Shown here: positions 1 to 13,270 of the stretch, piece by piece
How positions within the stretch are numbered: the stretch's first letter is position 1
Layout: each line of letters opens with the position of its first letter
From: Arion vulgaris
Taxonomy: Eukaryota; Mollusca; Gastropoda; Stylommatophora; Arionidae
DNA length: 64,000 bases
Direction of reading: 5' to 3'
Assembly (NCBI GenBank): GCA_020796225.1
Contig: CM036758.1
Span: 27,079,897-27,143,896, forward strand
Translations under genes and position numbers: made by a program
The notes under the pieces: generated by a model
Told to the model about the DNA's origin: nothing
What the model saw: only the letters and a program-made list of their open reading frames with translations
The model's database searches: none

Positions 1-1062
1 GTAATGAACCATGATTCACAACCATAAGTAGCCACTGGAATAATACATGTTCTCAATATTTTTAATTTTAATATTTTGTTGGTGCTTTGCCACATTTCTT
101 CATTGTGTTTAACTTCTTGCCAATCTTCTTGGGATCTCTTTGGAGCAGTCACCGTTATTGTTACCGCAGTAACTATATTGTACATGCTATATATTGAAAA
201 ACACGGACACATTTTTCAGTTATTTGCTTAGAAGATAATATCAATATTGATGTATTTCTCAATGATTTTAAAAATAAGTTATTAAAAAAACTAATATTAT
301 GGAAAGGTTTGTGTGATCTACAATTTTCGATTTTTGGGCATTTTGTCACAAATCCCGTTTTCTTATTGATAATTAGTTTTTTTTATTTGTTTAGACTTAA
401 TCAAACCCTTTTCGGAAATATGGGGATGGGAATCAAAAAAAAACTGCTTTTGGCAGCCTAAAATTTGATAAAATATTGAATTTGACTTTGAAAATTCGGG
501 ATATCCATTAAAATTTCAACTTAATTTTTACAAACTATCAACTTTCGTGCAGTGAAACTTTGTTTTAAAGTTTGGGGAAAGTTCGGACCCAACTGTATGG
601 AAAATTAAAAAATATAGTTAAAAAGAAATTTTAAGAAAATTAAACTGGGAAAGACAAGAAAATAGACCCAAAAGAAATTTTTGAGAAGATGAATGTTCTT
701 TGCCCAAAAAATGATAATGAAAGGGGCGCAATTTAATGAACTTCAACCTGGAAAGAGGACCATCTGAACCCAAGAACAAAAGAAACGTAACTTCAGAACT
801 AGAACCAAGTATAACTTTTTCGAGAAGAAAGAAAAAGGCCCATCTAAAAAAACAAGGTAAAACTTCCCGGCGATAATCAAAGAAACTGGGTTAAAACGGG
901 CCCCACAATTTTCAACCAAGTATGGATCACACAAGAAACAAAATATTGGAAAAAATAAATTAGTTCTTTCGGGAAAAGAAAGGGAAATTAAAAAGTATAA
1001 AGAAATCCTTTATAAAACTAAAAAATTTTTGAAAATATGGGAAAAAGGCTATTACAGTCCCT
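1..1062. other. AT-rich stretch without recognisable gene
   Basis: I see no splice-bounded ORF, RNA gene or repeat family here. The text is rich in A and T runs. Short ORFs at the right end read low-complexity peptides and look like chance. Confidence 0.5.
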
Positions 1063-3330
1063 TTGAGTTTGAAGGGATATTTACAGAATTCCCTTTGCAG
1101 TTGGGGGGGAAAACTATCCCCAAGCCATTCCCTTTTCGTTGGGATGGTGACTAACTCACAGACCATTCCCTTTGCAGGGGGAACTGACTCCCTCGAAAAT
1201 CCCTTGGTTGGGGTGACACTCTACCACAGACCATTAACTGCAGGGGGGAAAAAACAAATTTCCAGACCATTAACCCAGTTTGGATGGACTGACATTTAAA
1301 CCATTACCTTTTTGGGGAGGCCCAAAACTTCTAAGCCCAAACCCTTCAGGGGATGGACTACCCTCAAGACCAACACAGCATTTGGGATGGACGGGACTCC
1401 CCCGACCATTACCAGGGGGATGGAACCCCCAGACCATTACCTTGCAGTTGGGAAAAAACCCCTCACACACCTTTCCTTGGTTTGATGGATGGACTCCCCC
1501 AAACCTTCCCTTGCGGGGGAGGGACGGGACTCCTACGACCATTCCCTTTCAGGGGGGACACCCCCCACAGACCATTAACGCATTTGGGGGAGAAACACAA
1601 CTATCTCAAAGACCAAACTTTATTTTGGGATGGACTGGATATTTCCGACCATTCCCCCAAAGGGGAGGGAAAACTTCTCACAGATTTCCCCTTCTTGGGG
1701 ATGGACTACCCCAGACCTTAAAGCATTTGGGAGGGACTACCCCCAAACCATTCCCTTTGAGTTGGGAGGACACACTACCTAAAGACCATTAACTTGGTTT
1801 GGGAGAAACAAATATCTCGACCATTAAATTTTGGATGGACGGGATTTTTAAGACCATTTTTTGCGTTGGGGGGACTGACTATTTTAAACCTCCTTGCAGT
1901 TGGGGGCATACACCCCAGACCATTAACTTCAGTTGGGAGGAACACAACTATTCACAGACCATTAACTTGATTTTGGGAGGGACTGACTTTTTCAGACCAT
2001 TACCTGAATGGACGGGACTACCTCCGCCATTCCCTTTGCAGTTGGGAGGGAACACCCCGAATTCTCCTGCATTTGGGGAGGGACCCATCTCCGACCAAAT
2101 TTTTTTTGAGGACGGGATTTTCCCAAACCATTACCCAGTGGGATGACTGGCCCCCCACAAATTCCCTTTGGTTGGGAGGACAAAACCCTCACGCCCCAAC
2201 CTTGCAGTTGGGGGGGAAACAACATCTCACGACCATTAACGGTTGGGAGGACACAACCCCTCACAGCCCTTTAATTTCGTTGGGAGGACAAACAACCCCA
2301 AACCATTCTTGCAGTTTGATGGATGACATTTCACAGACCATTCCCTTTGCAGTTGAGGAACAAAACCCACCACAGACCATTACCTGCAGTTGGGAGGACA
2401 CAACTATCTAACAGACCTTTAAACTTGCAGTTGGGAGGACCAAACCCCACAGATTTCCCTTTTGAGTTGGGATGGACGGACACCTAAAGACCATTACCTT
2501 GCAGGGGAACCCTCCCTCACAGACCATTAATTTGAGCTGGGAGGGACACCAACCCCAAACCTTAACCCAGGGGGAGGACAAACTCACAGACCATTAACTT
2601 GCATTTGGGGAGGGCACCACCCAACCAAACACTGGGAGGGCCCTACCTCACAGCCCTTTAAACCCAATTTGGGGATGGACTGACCCCACAGACCCCCCTG
2701 CAGTTGGGAGGAAAAAACCACCTCACACCCATTCCCTTTGCAGTTTGATGACGGGACTCCCAAGACCATTACCTTCAGTTGGGATGGACGGGACTCCCTC
2801 CCCCCATTCCCTTTGCAGTTGGGATGGACGGGACTATTTACAGACCATTAACTTGCTTTGGGGAGGAAAACCCCCCACAGCCCTAACTTGCAGTTGGGGG
2901 GGAAAACCCCCCTCCTCCAACCTTGCAGTTGGGGAGGGAAAAACTTCTCACAGATCATTCCTTGCTTTTGGAGGGACGGGACTATTTACAGCCCAAACCC
3001 CTTGCAGTTTGATGACGGGACTACCCCGACCATTCCCTTTGCATTTGGGGATGGACTGATTTCACAGACCATTAACTTGCAGTGGGAGGGACAAAACTCC
3101 CACAGACCAACCGCAGTTTGGATGGACGGGACTTTTCCGACCTTACCTTGCATTTTGGGATGGACTGACTCCTCACGACCATTTTTGCGGGGGATGGACT
3201 GACCTCACAGACCATTATTCGGGGTGATGAACTTACAGACCAAATTAGTGGGGGGGAACCCCCCACAGACCATTCCTTGCTTTTGGAGGGACTGACTACC
3301 GCACAGACCTTCCCGCGTTGTGATGGGCTA
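1063..3330. repeat. degenerate ~40-bp minisatellite
   Basis: Roughly 55 imperfect copies of a unit of about 40 bp, built from the words GACCATTAACTTGCAGTTGG and GGAGGGACGGGACTCCC in alternation. Copies differ by many 1-4 base indels and by homopolymer length (runs of G and C). That is why overlapping Pro/Gly/Trp-rich ORFs open in all frames on both strands. No protein family is recognisable in them and I do not call them genes. The right edge fades out near 3330. Confidence 0.85.
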
Positions 3331-4358
3331 GACCTCCAAAACGGGGATTATAAAAAAAAAGCCTACTATAAAAACAAACCTGCGGAAACCAGTACCCAGT
3401 GCATATTGAACCAAATTTGTAGGCGGGAAACGGACAATGAAAAGAGTCAAAAGATTCAAGCCCCAGAGATGTTTTTTTTTACCAAGAATGCTGAAAACAT
3501 CCAGGGAAGGAAGAAAATAACAGATGTTTTAAAAACATACCTTCACAAAAAGAAACCTTAAATGAATAAGAATGACAATCCAGCCTTCGGGTCGAATCGA
3601 AGAGAAGGATTAAAACTTTGGGTTACAATTTAAAACGGAAAAAATATCAAAAGCGAGGGAAGATGTTGAATTCAACGCGGGGTTTCGAAAAGTTCTTTTG
3701 GAACGATGGCTTCCCAAGGAGAAGAAATTTGGGAGAGAAGATCCCCTCCCCGGGCAGACAACCCCGATTGATTGTTTGGGACAGCATTTGAGCTGATGCC
3801 CCAAAAAACACAGAAGAAAAAGTCTTCACAGAAGCCCTGGGGCCCCAGAACATGACGACGCAAAAAAAATTAAAAAACATAAAAAAAAGACTAATATTGA
3901 GACGTTCTTTTGGGGTCCGTCCCATGCTTTTTAAACGCATGTATTCCTGGCGGTTTGGGGAAGGTAACTTAAAACCCCGGATTGGTCTGCACCAGCTTGA
4001 ACGTAGGTATCTGGTGCCGATTGTCGTTCGCGAGCGCACCGACATCAAACAACGACATGATTATTCCGCCGCGAACGATTGTTCGGGAGCCGATTGTTAA
4101 GTTCCCAGGAGATATCACGCTAGACAGACAGTTCTCCGTATGAACTCAACAAATTGAACGGGAATGGGTCTTTTAAACTCCTTCCCAGTGACTTGCCGAC
4201 TTTATAGTAAAAGGATATTTAAACCCTAATAATCAATCCTTTCTATTTGTGAGTGGATCGTCTACGGGGAGTTCAACCCCCTTTCTTTCCCAAATTGGAA
4301 ACGATTCCCAAAGGTTTAAATAAAAAAGCCCAGTTTTATTTACGTTTTTTCAAACCCT
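3331..4358. other. unassigned sequence
   Basis: No recognised element. An 82-codon ORF at 3852-4100 (+) is rich in Lys/Arg and has no family I know. The segment at about 3990-4100 is more GC-balanced than its surroundings but shows no motif I can name. Confidence 0.35.
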
Positions 4359-5249
4359 TCAGTGGTGGTCATCGTTAAAAAACGATTTTTGGGCCAAAAA
4401 AGGGGTTTGGTTTTTAAAGTCATTAGGGTCCATTTTTTTCAAATAAAATAAAATTCCCAGGCTTAAAAAAGAAAATAAAATTCGTTTCCGTGTTTTTTTG
4501 ATGTTAAAGGGCCTCTGTGACAGAGTCATGGGGGCCGGCTTTTTTGGGCCATTTTTTTTCAAAAACCAAAAAAATTTAAATTTTTTCAATTATTTTTTTT
4601 AATCGCCCTCAGTTATACGGGAGTTGTTTTTTTTTAAAAAAAAAAAATTTAAATTAAAAGAACAATGAAAAAAAAATTTCTTTTTTCGAGGAATTGTTTG
4701 ACACCCTGGATTTGTGTCTGAGGCTTTTTTTTTTAAATTTTTTTAAAAGCCTTAAAAAAATTTTAAAATTTATTTTCAAAAAATTCCTTTTAAAAAATGC
4801 TTTTTCTTTAAATTTAAAATAAAAAAAAAACAATTAAAAAAAAGAAAATTACTACATTTCTTGTTCTTTGATTATTTTTTTTGTGATTTAGAGTCACAAG
4901 ACCATTTTCTGGACCATTTTTTGATGCCCCCATTTCCCCTGCACTAAACAGGGTTTAAATTTTTTTTCCCCAAATCACTTTGTGATTTTGGTAATGAGTG
5001 TTGTGATTTTTTTCATTTAAAACTGTTTTTTTTTTAAACGACCAAACTTGTAGTCCAGAGGTCGTTTTTTTTCCCAAAGCTGCCCCAAGGGGTCGTTTTT
5101 TCCCAAAAATTTTAGAGGTCGATGTTTTCTCACACCCCCAACGATGTTTCTCAAAAATGCCCCTAGATGTCAATGTTTTCAAACACCTAGAGGTCGATGT
5201 TTTTTTTTGGCCATTTTTCCCCGGTTAGTTAATTTTTTTTATTAGCTCT
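4359..5249. repeat. T/A homopolymer-rich stretch with a degenerate short repeat
   Basis: Dense runs of 6-9 T or A suggest either low complexity or uncorrected homopolymer error. Between about 5050 and 5205 the phrase AGAGGTCGATGTTTT recurs about four times with variable spacing, a decayed tandem repeat. No gene is seen. Confidence 0.5.
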
Positions 5250-5529
5250 ATTGACTATAACAGTTTTTCTTCTCTATCGAGTTGGTTTGCTCACCTTTGC
5301 TGAAATTATCCCTTTATTTTCTTTTTGTTTGCCTTTTTGTGATTTCCCCCTTTTATGTCTCATACTGGTGCTGTCTTTTAAAAGGCCCTTTCACCTAGTT
5401 CTTGTCCGTGCCATGTACATAAGTCATGATACCCCAAAGTTCCCAACCTTTTCTGAATAAACCCCCATTTTTTTATGAAAGACCATGTCCTTTGGGTAAA
5501 CAATTGTACTTATATATTAAAAAAAAAGG

Positions 5530-6250
5530 ACATTTTTTTTAGTTTTTTTATTAGAAGATAATATAAATACTGATGTGTTTGACAGTTGACTGAAAAAAAT
5601 TTTGATGTATTGCTGACATATAGGGGCCATATTGATTTTTTGACAGTATGCTAAAACAAAATTATATTTGTGAGGTATTGAACAAATATTAATTTTACAG
5701 TTAAAAATATTGATGTATTGCTGACAGTATGACTGAACAAATATTGATGATTGCTGACATTGACTGAACAAATATTGAGGGTTGGACAATGACTGAACAC
5801 ATATTGATGTTTGCTGACAGATATAAACAAATATTGATGTTTTTTTTTGGAACTGAACAAATATTGATGTATTGTTCGTATGATAAAAAATATTATTTTA
5901 CAGTATGACTAACAAATATTGATGTATTGTTGACATATGACTGAACAAATAATGTATTGCTGACAGTATGACTGAAAAATATTATGTATTCCACAGTATG
6001 ACTAAAAAATATTGTGATTTTAAAGTTGACTGAAAAAATTATGTATTGCCCCGTATGACTGAACAAATATTGATGTATTTCACATTGACTGAACAATTTG
6101 ATTATTGCTGAAGGCTGACAAAATTTATTTTGTGAATAGACTAACAAATTTGATGTATTGCTCACAGTATGACTGAACAAATAGATGTTTGTTCTTTTGA
6201 CTGAACAAAATTTTAGTATTGTCACAGTATATGAACAAAATTGATGTATT
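5530..6250. repeat. ~34-bp minisatellite
   Basis: About 20 imperfect copies of a 34-bp unit containing GACTGAACAAATATTGATG and TATTGCTGACAGTAT. Frequent single-base losses open short minus-strand ORFs reading repeated NTSIF/YLFSHTVS-like peptides. These are shadows of the repeat. Confidence 0.85.
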
Positions 6251-7679
6251 TACAGCAGGACGGCTTGTTTCCAGAAAAACCCCCCCAAAAATATTGAGTA
6301 ACCTGTACTTTTATTTTAAACATTATTTGTTAAATTATTACTTTTTAGATTGCATTGAAATTTTTAATAAACGAAAAAATATCTAAAAGTCTAAATTTTA
6401 AAATTATAATCTTTTCCCTAAAAGTATACCCCTGGTAAAGGGGGCCAGTAAAACGCCCTAAAAAAAAATTAACATGTACTTATTATTTTAGAAATTTATT
6501 TTTTCGAAATTATTACTTTAATTTGAACTGATTAGCGACAGTTGAATATATAACAAAAATATAAATATTATATAGAATATAACAATACTGTTTTATATAA
6601 TATCCCCTTTTTAAAAAATAATTTTTTAAAGCCAAAGGGGTGTATCGGTAGGTTTTTCAGTTATGCCCCTTTGTTTAACCCCCCTTTGTTTTTCCCTGTA
6701 CGGGAATGTAAGGTTACAAATCGAATTTCTGGCTTTTTGTACTTCAAAGCCCCTGTTGTTAATGAAAAAACACACTATATACGTTTTGCACACATAAAAA
6801 AAGTTAATGTAGTTTTAAAATTGTAGTTTAAGTCATTTATATAATGTAGAAGTTATATCGTATGTACATTTTAAGTGTTGATTTTTTATATGATGGCTTT
6901 CTCTATTATTCATTGATTGTTAAAATGGTACTACAAAGTTTATTTTAAAAGAAGGTTATACACAAAATTAGTTTCTTTCGCGCCATTTGAAATATAGTGA
7001 GAATTCTTCGACTTTTTAGAAATTCTGAATGAATAAAGTAAGATAATAAGATAAGAATAAGTAATGTAAGATCAAAATTGTTTAATAAAATGGAAATTTA
7101 CAAATCTAGAATATAATGATTCCAGAATAAATTAATTTTAAAGAAATTTATAAAAATTACAATGGTTGACATATAATACTATACTCAATACTGTCACATA
7201 AAAAAATTTTAAACTAATGTCTGGTCATTTATAAAAAATAAAAATGTATAGACATAGTTTAAAATTTCTAAAATAAATATTTAACATACTCAACACAGAA
7301 AGTAATTAATAAATATATAATATATATATATATAGTTTATAAACACAATATCATATAAATCACACATCCAAAATACAAGGCTAATTCCAAATAAGAGTTG
7401 AAGTACTTAATAATTTACATTTAACAAAAAATTACTTAAATACTCTAATGTACTCAAACAAAAGACATATCTTCAGATGACAATACACATGTAATATATT
7501 TCTACTAGCCACATTAATAATATTTGAGCACATTATAATTAATAACCTTACTTTTACTTTGCATTCACAACATTCCTCATTTAATACATACTTACACAAA
7601 CTTACTTATTATGACATGGAAAACCCGCAGCATCTTAAAACACTACTCACAAATTACTTAATTAATTAAGACACTAACC
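6251..7679. other. AT-rich sequence, short TA microsatellite
   Basis: Strongly AT-rich, with a (TA)n run at about 7316-7335. No ORF of note, RNA gene or dispersed repeat was recognised. Confidence 0.5.
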
Positions 7680-9130
7680 AACATAAATTGAAAAACCCCG
7701 GTCTGCTATTATTAAGTTTTTTTTCTACTTGAACCCTGTATTTTCAGTTGGAGTTTGTAGTAGCTGGTTTTAGATAAATTTAATTCCTGTATTTTCCATT
7801 ACACAAGTTTTTCTATACCCAGCTACCATTGATTGCATTCTCTCCTTGTCTCCTAGCATCGAACCATTAATTCTGGACCAGTTTCACAAATTATAGTTGG
7901 TGTTGGACTTTTTACAAAATCAGTTGATATTATACTTGTATTATTGTATTTGGAACAGTCAGCTGCCATCACTCAGTGAGAGAACAAACTTTTCAAATCT
8001 TATTTAGTTGAAAATGTCTCTTGTATATACATTTTTATTTCTGGTGTAAACATTTGTGAGTTGACGTCTTCAGAGATCTTCATAGACTTACATTTAGTTG
8101 GAGGACAAATTCTCAAGAATTACTTGGTTGATGGTGGTTGATCTAACTTACCTCTTTAACTGGATACCACTGACCAGACCTATCACAGTGACAAACTCCG
8201 TTCAACAACGTTGGTTGATCTTATTCAAATCTATTTTCTCTCACTTTGAAAAAATCTCACAGTAATTTATTAAGCAAAAACATTTCTGCCTTGATGAATC
8301 TTCGATGTTTTAAATATTGATGGAGTTGAACAAATTTCACCTTATTTCATGAATCTATTCCCCTTTTTCTGAGTTGGGATGATAAACTACAACCACTTAA
8401 GTAGGAGGGGCAAACTATCAACATAATTATTGGGATGGACTGACATTTTTAAAAAAGACTTTGGGTTTACCATCCTATGTATAATTTTGTTGTCAAACTA
8501 ATCACAGACCTTAGCTTGTACAGTCTGCCCCTAACCTGAAGATCTTTACGTGATTGGATAGGCACCACATGGATATTTCCTGCACTGGGGCCATACACCT
8601 GTAAAAATCATTAATTGCATAAAGAAAACACCAGTTTCTACCCCACCTAACCTGTGTGTTCTATCCTGAGATTCCTTCTGTCATAATTGGCACATGTATT
8701 CTTTAACTTTAGCTTGTACACTAGAATAGTATTTAATTGATTGGGACCATATTAATTTGCATTGGGCTTCAAACTTTTGCACAGCCATACTCCACTTTAA
8801 CCACTGACTCCTACGAATTACTTCTAGTTGGAACAATATCCCTCCTTCTTAATCACTAAGAATACGACAAACTACCCAAATTCCCTTTATAAGATGGATG
8901 GCCTCCATTAGACCATAGTCCTCGAATACTTTCATATCAACATGCACCAGTCTCTGTAGCATTGACACACTCCTTCGATACTTTGCGTGGAGACCAACTA
9001 CTCTCAGATACTTTATGTTTTCTTTTGCACTGATAATCCAGAATTCTTCAGAAATAGCTAAAGGATTAACATTACTTTAATTTGTACTACTGATATTCAC
9101 AGAGGATTTTGGCAGTTGAATTTATGTGCT
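7680..9130. repeat. highly diverged relatives of the 1063-3330 minisatellite
   Basis: Scattered words of the first array recur here at roughly unit spacing: GGGATGGACTGACATT near 8433-8450, GAACCATTAATTCTGGACCA near 7861, TTAGTTGGAGGACAAA near 8093 and AGATGGATGGCCTCCATTAG near 8892. The intervening bases are far more diverged than in the left array. I infer an old, decayed arm of the same tandem family. A self-alignment would settle it. Confidence 0.5.
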
Positions 9131-11129
9131 TTCATCTAAAGAATCAGTTTGATGGCCCGCAGCCTACATTCTTGAATTTAGACGCTGTTTTAATTATTTG
9201 GATTTTTTAGTTTACTATTTTTCAATACATGGGACCTCTTGCTATTACATTATATGAGAGTGTTATTGAACAAGTGTAAATAATTCTTCACCTCTAGATG
9301 TGTTTAAAGTTTTACCGATAGAGAAAATTTTGCTATCTAAATTGGTAGAAAAGAGCTTCAAATTAGTTTTTTATAAATTGCTCACAGTCATCAAACTATC
9401 TGTAGAAAAATCCTTACATCACGTGCAAATTGTAGAAGATATGGAAAGAGAGTATCTAATTACCTAGCTGGTTGCAAATTTTTCGGAAACAAAGACGATT
9501 TTAAAAATGAAAATGACACACATTAACACTAAACAGACCATCATATTATTCGATGAACACTAGCATGACGCAGAAACAGTGAAGTCTTCACAGACTTTAC
9601 TCGGAAATACATTCACAATTCTAACATAAAAATGTTTATTGGAAATTTTTCTTTATTCCAAATACATAAAAATCTTTGTTTTATGTATCGGAGGCTTTGG
9701 TAAGATTTTTTTTATAAGTTTTTCACATGTCCACAGCCTTGTATTGGAAGACACCTGCAATACCATTGTATAATCGTATTGAACAATAGTTCGAGCAAAT
9801 TTTAACTTGAAATAGATAATTTAAATTATAGCTATTACTACATATATATAAATTTTCTGTACAAGAATTTATTTAATCATATATATTCTATATTCATTTA
9901 TTTCACTTATAATCCAATAGATAATGACGAACTTACAGTCCTAATTATTTCAAACATATTATAATGGGTTGGTATTTCAGATAGTAAAATGCTTCTATGT
10001 CAATATATTGATTTAATTAATACATTTAGAATTTATATCATAAACTTGATCTTAAATAGCAATTAACAAAGATTGCTAACAGGTTTGTAATTATGCTAGA
10101 TTAGCGTTTATCCATCTTAAATAAAACAAATTTTCAGATAGTGAAAATGAAGTAGTAGTCGGTATCATCGAAAAAAGGTCATTAATCTAGGATCAAAGTC
10201 TAGGCCAAGATAATGGCACTTTTAAAATTGAAAAAAGAGAGGAATCATTCATCCTTTTGAAATGGATTCAGTGACGTAATATATTTTAATCGTATGAAAA
10301 TATGAATTACTGTAACAGCAAAAAGGAAGTGTCATTTTTTTCGTGACATCGTAATTGTTCTTTAAGCTTCTTACGAATGTTTATAAATTGTTCGATATGA
10401 ATACTTTAAAGTTTAAAAATTTCATTTTAGGAAAATTGACATACAAGTATACTAACCTGATTAATTTTCAATAAATACAATACTAAATAAATGGATAAAA
10501 GTTTCGGTTTTTTTATTACCATATTTGAACTTGAAGAATGTCTAGAGAGTTCCTTAAAGATCGGTTTTTAATACAAATAGTTCCCTTTATACTTCAAGCA
10601 TTGGTCGTGCAATATTTCTAGGCTATTTACGTTCTACATAAGAGTTAACATAATTTTTTTGACCTGATTATTTCGTAAGCGTAATTGCCAAAACAATGTC
10701 GTTTGATCCGAAGATTTTCAATCCACGCGAAATTTTTTGCATTGATAAGTACTCAGCATGCCAGTGTTAATTACTCGATGAATCCCCAATTTTATATAAA
10801 ATTTTAAAAATACCTAAAATGAATTGTTTGATTGTTCCTTGAATATCATTTTTACACTTATGACTACCAACATACCGTTTTATGTTAGCATTCCCCTTGC
10901 GTCCAATTTCCTTTCCATGTCGATCTTTCATTTGTGGTTAGCACGTTTACTATTTATATGGGAAACACGTAATAACAAAGTACTGGTTTCAAATTCAAAC
11001 TGCATATACAAACGTTTTCATCCAGTAACGGTGTCGTTAAAACCCTAACATATGAGTCTCTGATTACACTAGATATTTTACATCTACTTCTCATCCATAG
11101 AATGATCAAATGCTATATCCTATATTAAT
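9131..11129. other. AT-rich sequence without recognisable gene
   Basis: No gene or RNA was recognised. At 10962-10990 there is a short match (ACACGTAATAACAAAGTACT) to the dispersed repeat RepG described at 25250, 41787 and 54640; nothing else stands out. Confidence 0.45.
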
Positions 11130-11475
11130 GATTCGAACATGGACAATGAACAAGCAGTTGAAGACAGATTGATGATTTGAAGATGTGGATATATAGAAGA
11201 ATAAGCAGATATGACAAAAAAGGACATATCAAACAAGTTTAGAAAGCTAGGTATGAAGAACAATTATTGAGAAAATTAAAGAAAGTATTTTGAATAAAGC
11301 TGAACTATGATAAAAATTTACTAGAGGGAAGAGTTGGGGAAAGAAGAGGCACAGGATAAGGAGAATTGAGAATGGACAGGTTACAGTTGAGTATTGCACA
11401 TATGGCGAAACAGAGATGTTGAGATTCATACAGCTAACTTCGATGTGGAGATCGACTATGGATGATCATTAATGT
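11130..11475 (+). pseudogene. non-LTR reverse transcriptase C-terminal remnant
   Basis: Reading the plus strand in shifting frames gives fragments of the conserved LINE tail region. WTMNKQL appears near 11137, then a DVDIWKN-like stretch, then SLLEGRVGERRGTG-like text near 11320. These are followed by a degenerate version of the terminal block that ends in W-RS-V. Several stops and frameshifts are present, so this is a dead fragment. The order of blocks is what I know for the region downstream of the reverse transcriptase catalytic core; the family assignment is tentative. Confidence 0.45.
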
Positions 11476-12749
11476 GGTTTGTTGTCATGTAGGTACGCAT
11501 TTTCAATTTGCATATGAACAAGTTAAAATTTTCTCAGAGCTCGTCGTTTGATGTGTCCGACATTTATTGTCCTTTATTTTATATTTAATAGCCAATTATA
11601 ATATCAACTGTTGCAGACAAGTATGTTTAATTTATTTATTTAATTGCAACCTTTTAATTTCAAGTGTTGAGAACAGAATTTTTAATTATGTATTTCAAGT
11701 ATGATAACATTTATTCAGCTGTTGCCCGAACAGAAGCGTTGTTTTCTAAAGGTAATGTACAGGGTGTATGGACAAGTGCCCAGAAATTTTAATGTGCTAC
11801 AGATCCTACCAATCCCGTGATGACCTCGAAACAGACAACGGTTTGCTGTTCAAGGGTAGATCGAGGAAAATTTTTGGTATAAATGGATATATGAGTAGTT
11901 CAAAGGGCATCCCTGCAACACAGACGGCAGAATCCCAGACAAATAGACACCTCCGTATGGAAAAGCTGAACAAAAATTAAATAAGGTGCAAGAGAAAGCT
12001 GCATATAAGCAAACTAGCCATGAGGTTTGAATTCAAATTTTCGTCATAGATAGTTTGGGCAGTATGAGCACGTTAAAACGATAAAGAGATAACAGGACAT
12101 AGTAGATTTAAAACGATTAACTTTAAAGGAGCCACTTGGTTGAAGGAATGCGGTGAAAAGATAGAAATACGAAAGTGAAATGTTGGGTATGAACAAATAA
12201 AAAAGTAAACACTGAGGCTTAATCAGTCAAAGTTCTGCCAATGGTGAAATTCAGTCCACAAAGGAATAGAATGGACTGTATCGCCAGTAGTCAATGTGAA
12301 ACAAGTCACGGAAAGGGAAGGTTATGTGACGAGGCACAAAGAAATCAGAATGGACCAAAGAAACAAGGTGAACTCAATGATGGTCCCCATAAAAAACTAG
12401 TTCTCGCAGATAACTGCTATCTCTGTATATGATTAGGACAATCAAGGCTTTGACAAACCGTACCACAAAACTGGCAAACCAACGGCCAAAAAGACTGGTA
12501 ACCTGAGTCAGTCACTCCTGACGGGAAGGTTTCTAAGGGTAGCACCTAAAAATAACAACCTGCTATGCGCGAATGGTGAACCAAGGACGGAGACAACAGT
12601 AACGCGACTTACATGACAATCGTCGAGGAAACACCAGAGCCTCAAATGGGCTAAGATGCGATGAATACTCCCTTTTCGTTGCTCAGATTTCCACTATGAA
12701 AGCAAATTATGGAAATCTATACATCATCAAGCGATGATCGACAGGCGCT

Positions 12750-12751
<2 letters not shown>
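11476..12751. other. unassigned sequence
   Basis: Two small plus-strand ORFs (11768-11980 and 12241-12432) are Lys/Arg/Gln-rich with no recognised family or splice signals. I see nothing else supportable. Confidence 0.35.

Positions 12752-12782
<31 letters not shown>
12752..12782. repeat. (GA)n microsatellite
   Basis: About 15 uninterrupted GA units. Confidence 0.95.
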
Positions 12783-12785
<3 letters not shown>

Positions 12786-13270
12786 GAGAAAGGAGTAGCT
12801 TCCGATGACAAAAAATAAAACTAAACCAATTTTGAAATTTGCTGGGCCCCATAAAAAAAACAAAGCCGTATATATGTCTAGTTAGGCATAGCATGACAGA
12901 ACATACGGAGGGAAGTAGATAATTAGCAAAATGGAGGACAATAACTGGAAGGGAAAAATATCAATTACAATATAAGGCTGCACAGGATGACGATTTCCTA
13001 GCTTAACATTGGTAGATATCCTCTCATCTTATGTCCCAGTCGATTCTGAGGATGAAAACGCTGAAGGTAAGGTTAACTCTTTCCACACGCAGTTATTTCC
13101 TCAATTCCGTAACAATTAATTTAAGGAGGCAAAAAGCAATAAAAAAATAATCACAACTACTCGTCAATAAATAAATATATATATCTTATTATATATTAAT
13201 TTGAAGAAAACTGGATAAACTATTAGAATAACAAGGTTAAAAAGTAGTAGAAGTAAAACTAGAAAGTTTA
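12783..13270. other. unassigned sequence
   Basis: No element recognised. A short coding-like segment ending at a GTAAGG at about 13057 was considered and rejected (see rejected list). Confidence 0.3.

Noticed and set aside
1280..2411. Proline/glycine/tryptophan-rich ORFs on both strands
   Set aside because: They read the degenerate 40-bp minisatellite and change frame with each indel.
12996..13057. Exon-like segment reading LTLVDILSSYVPVDSEDENA before a GTAAGG
   Set aside because: The acceptor tract is weak (TTTCCTAG), it is only about 20 codons, and no matching neighbour exon or family was seen.
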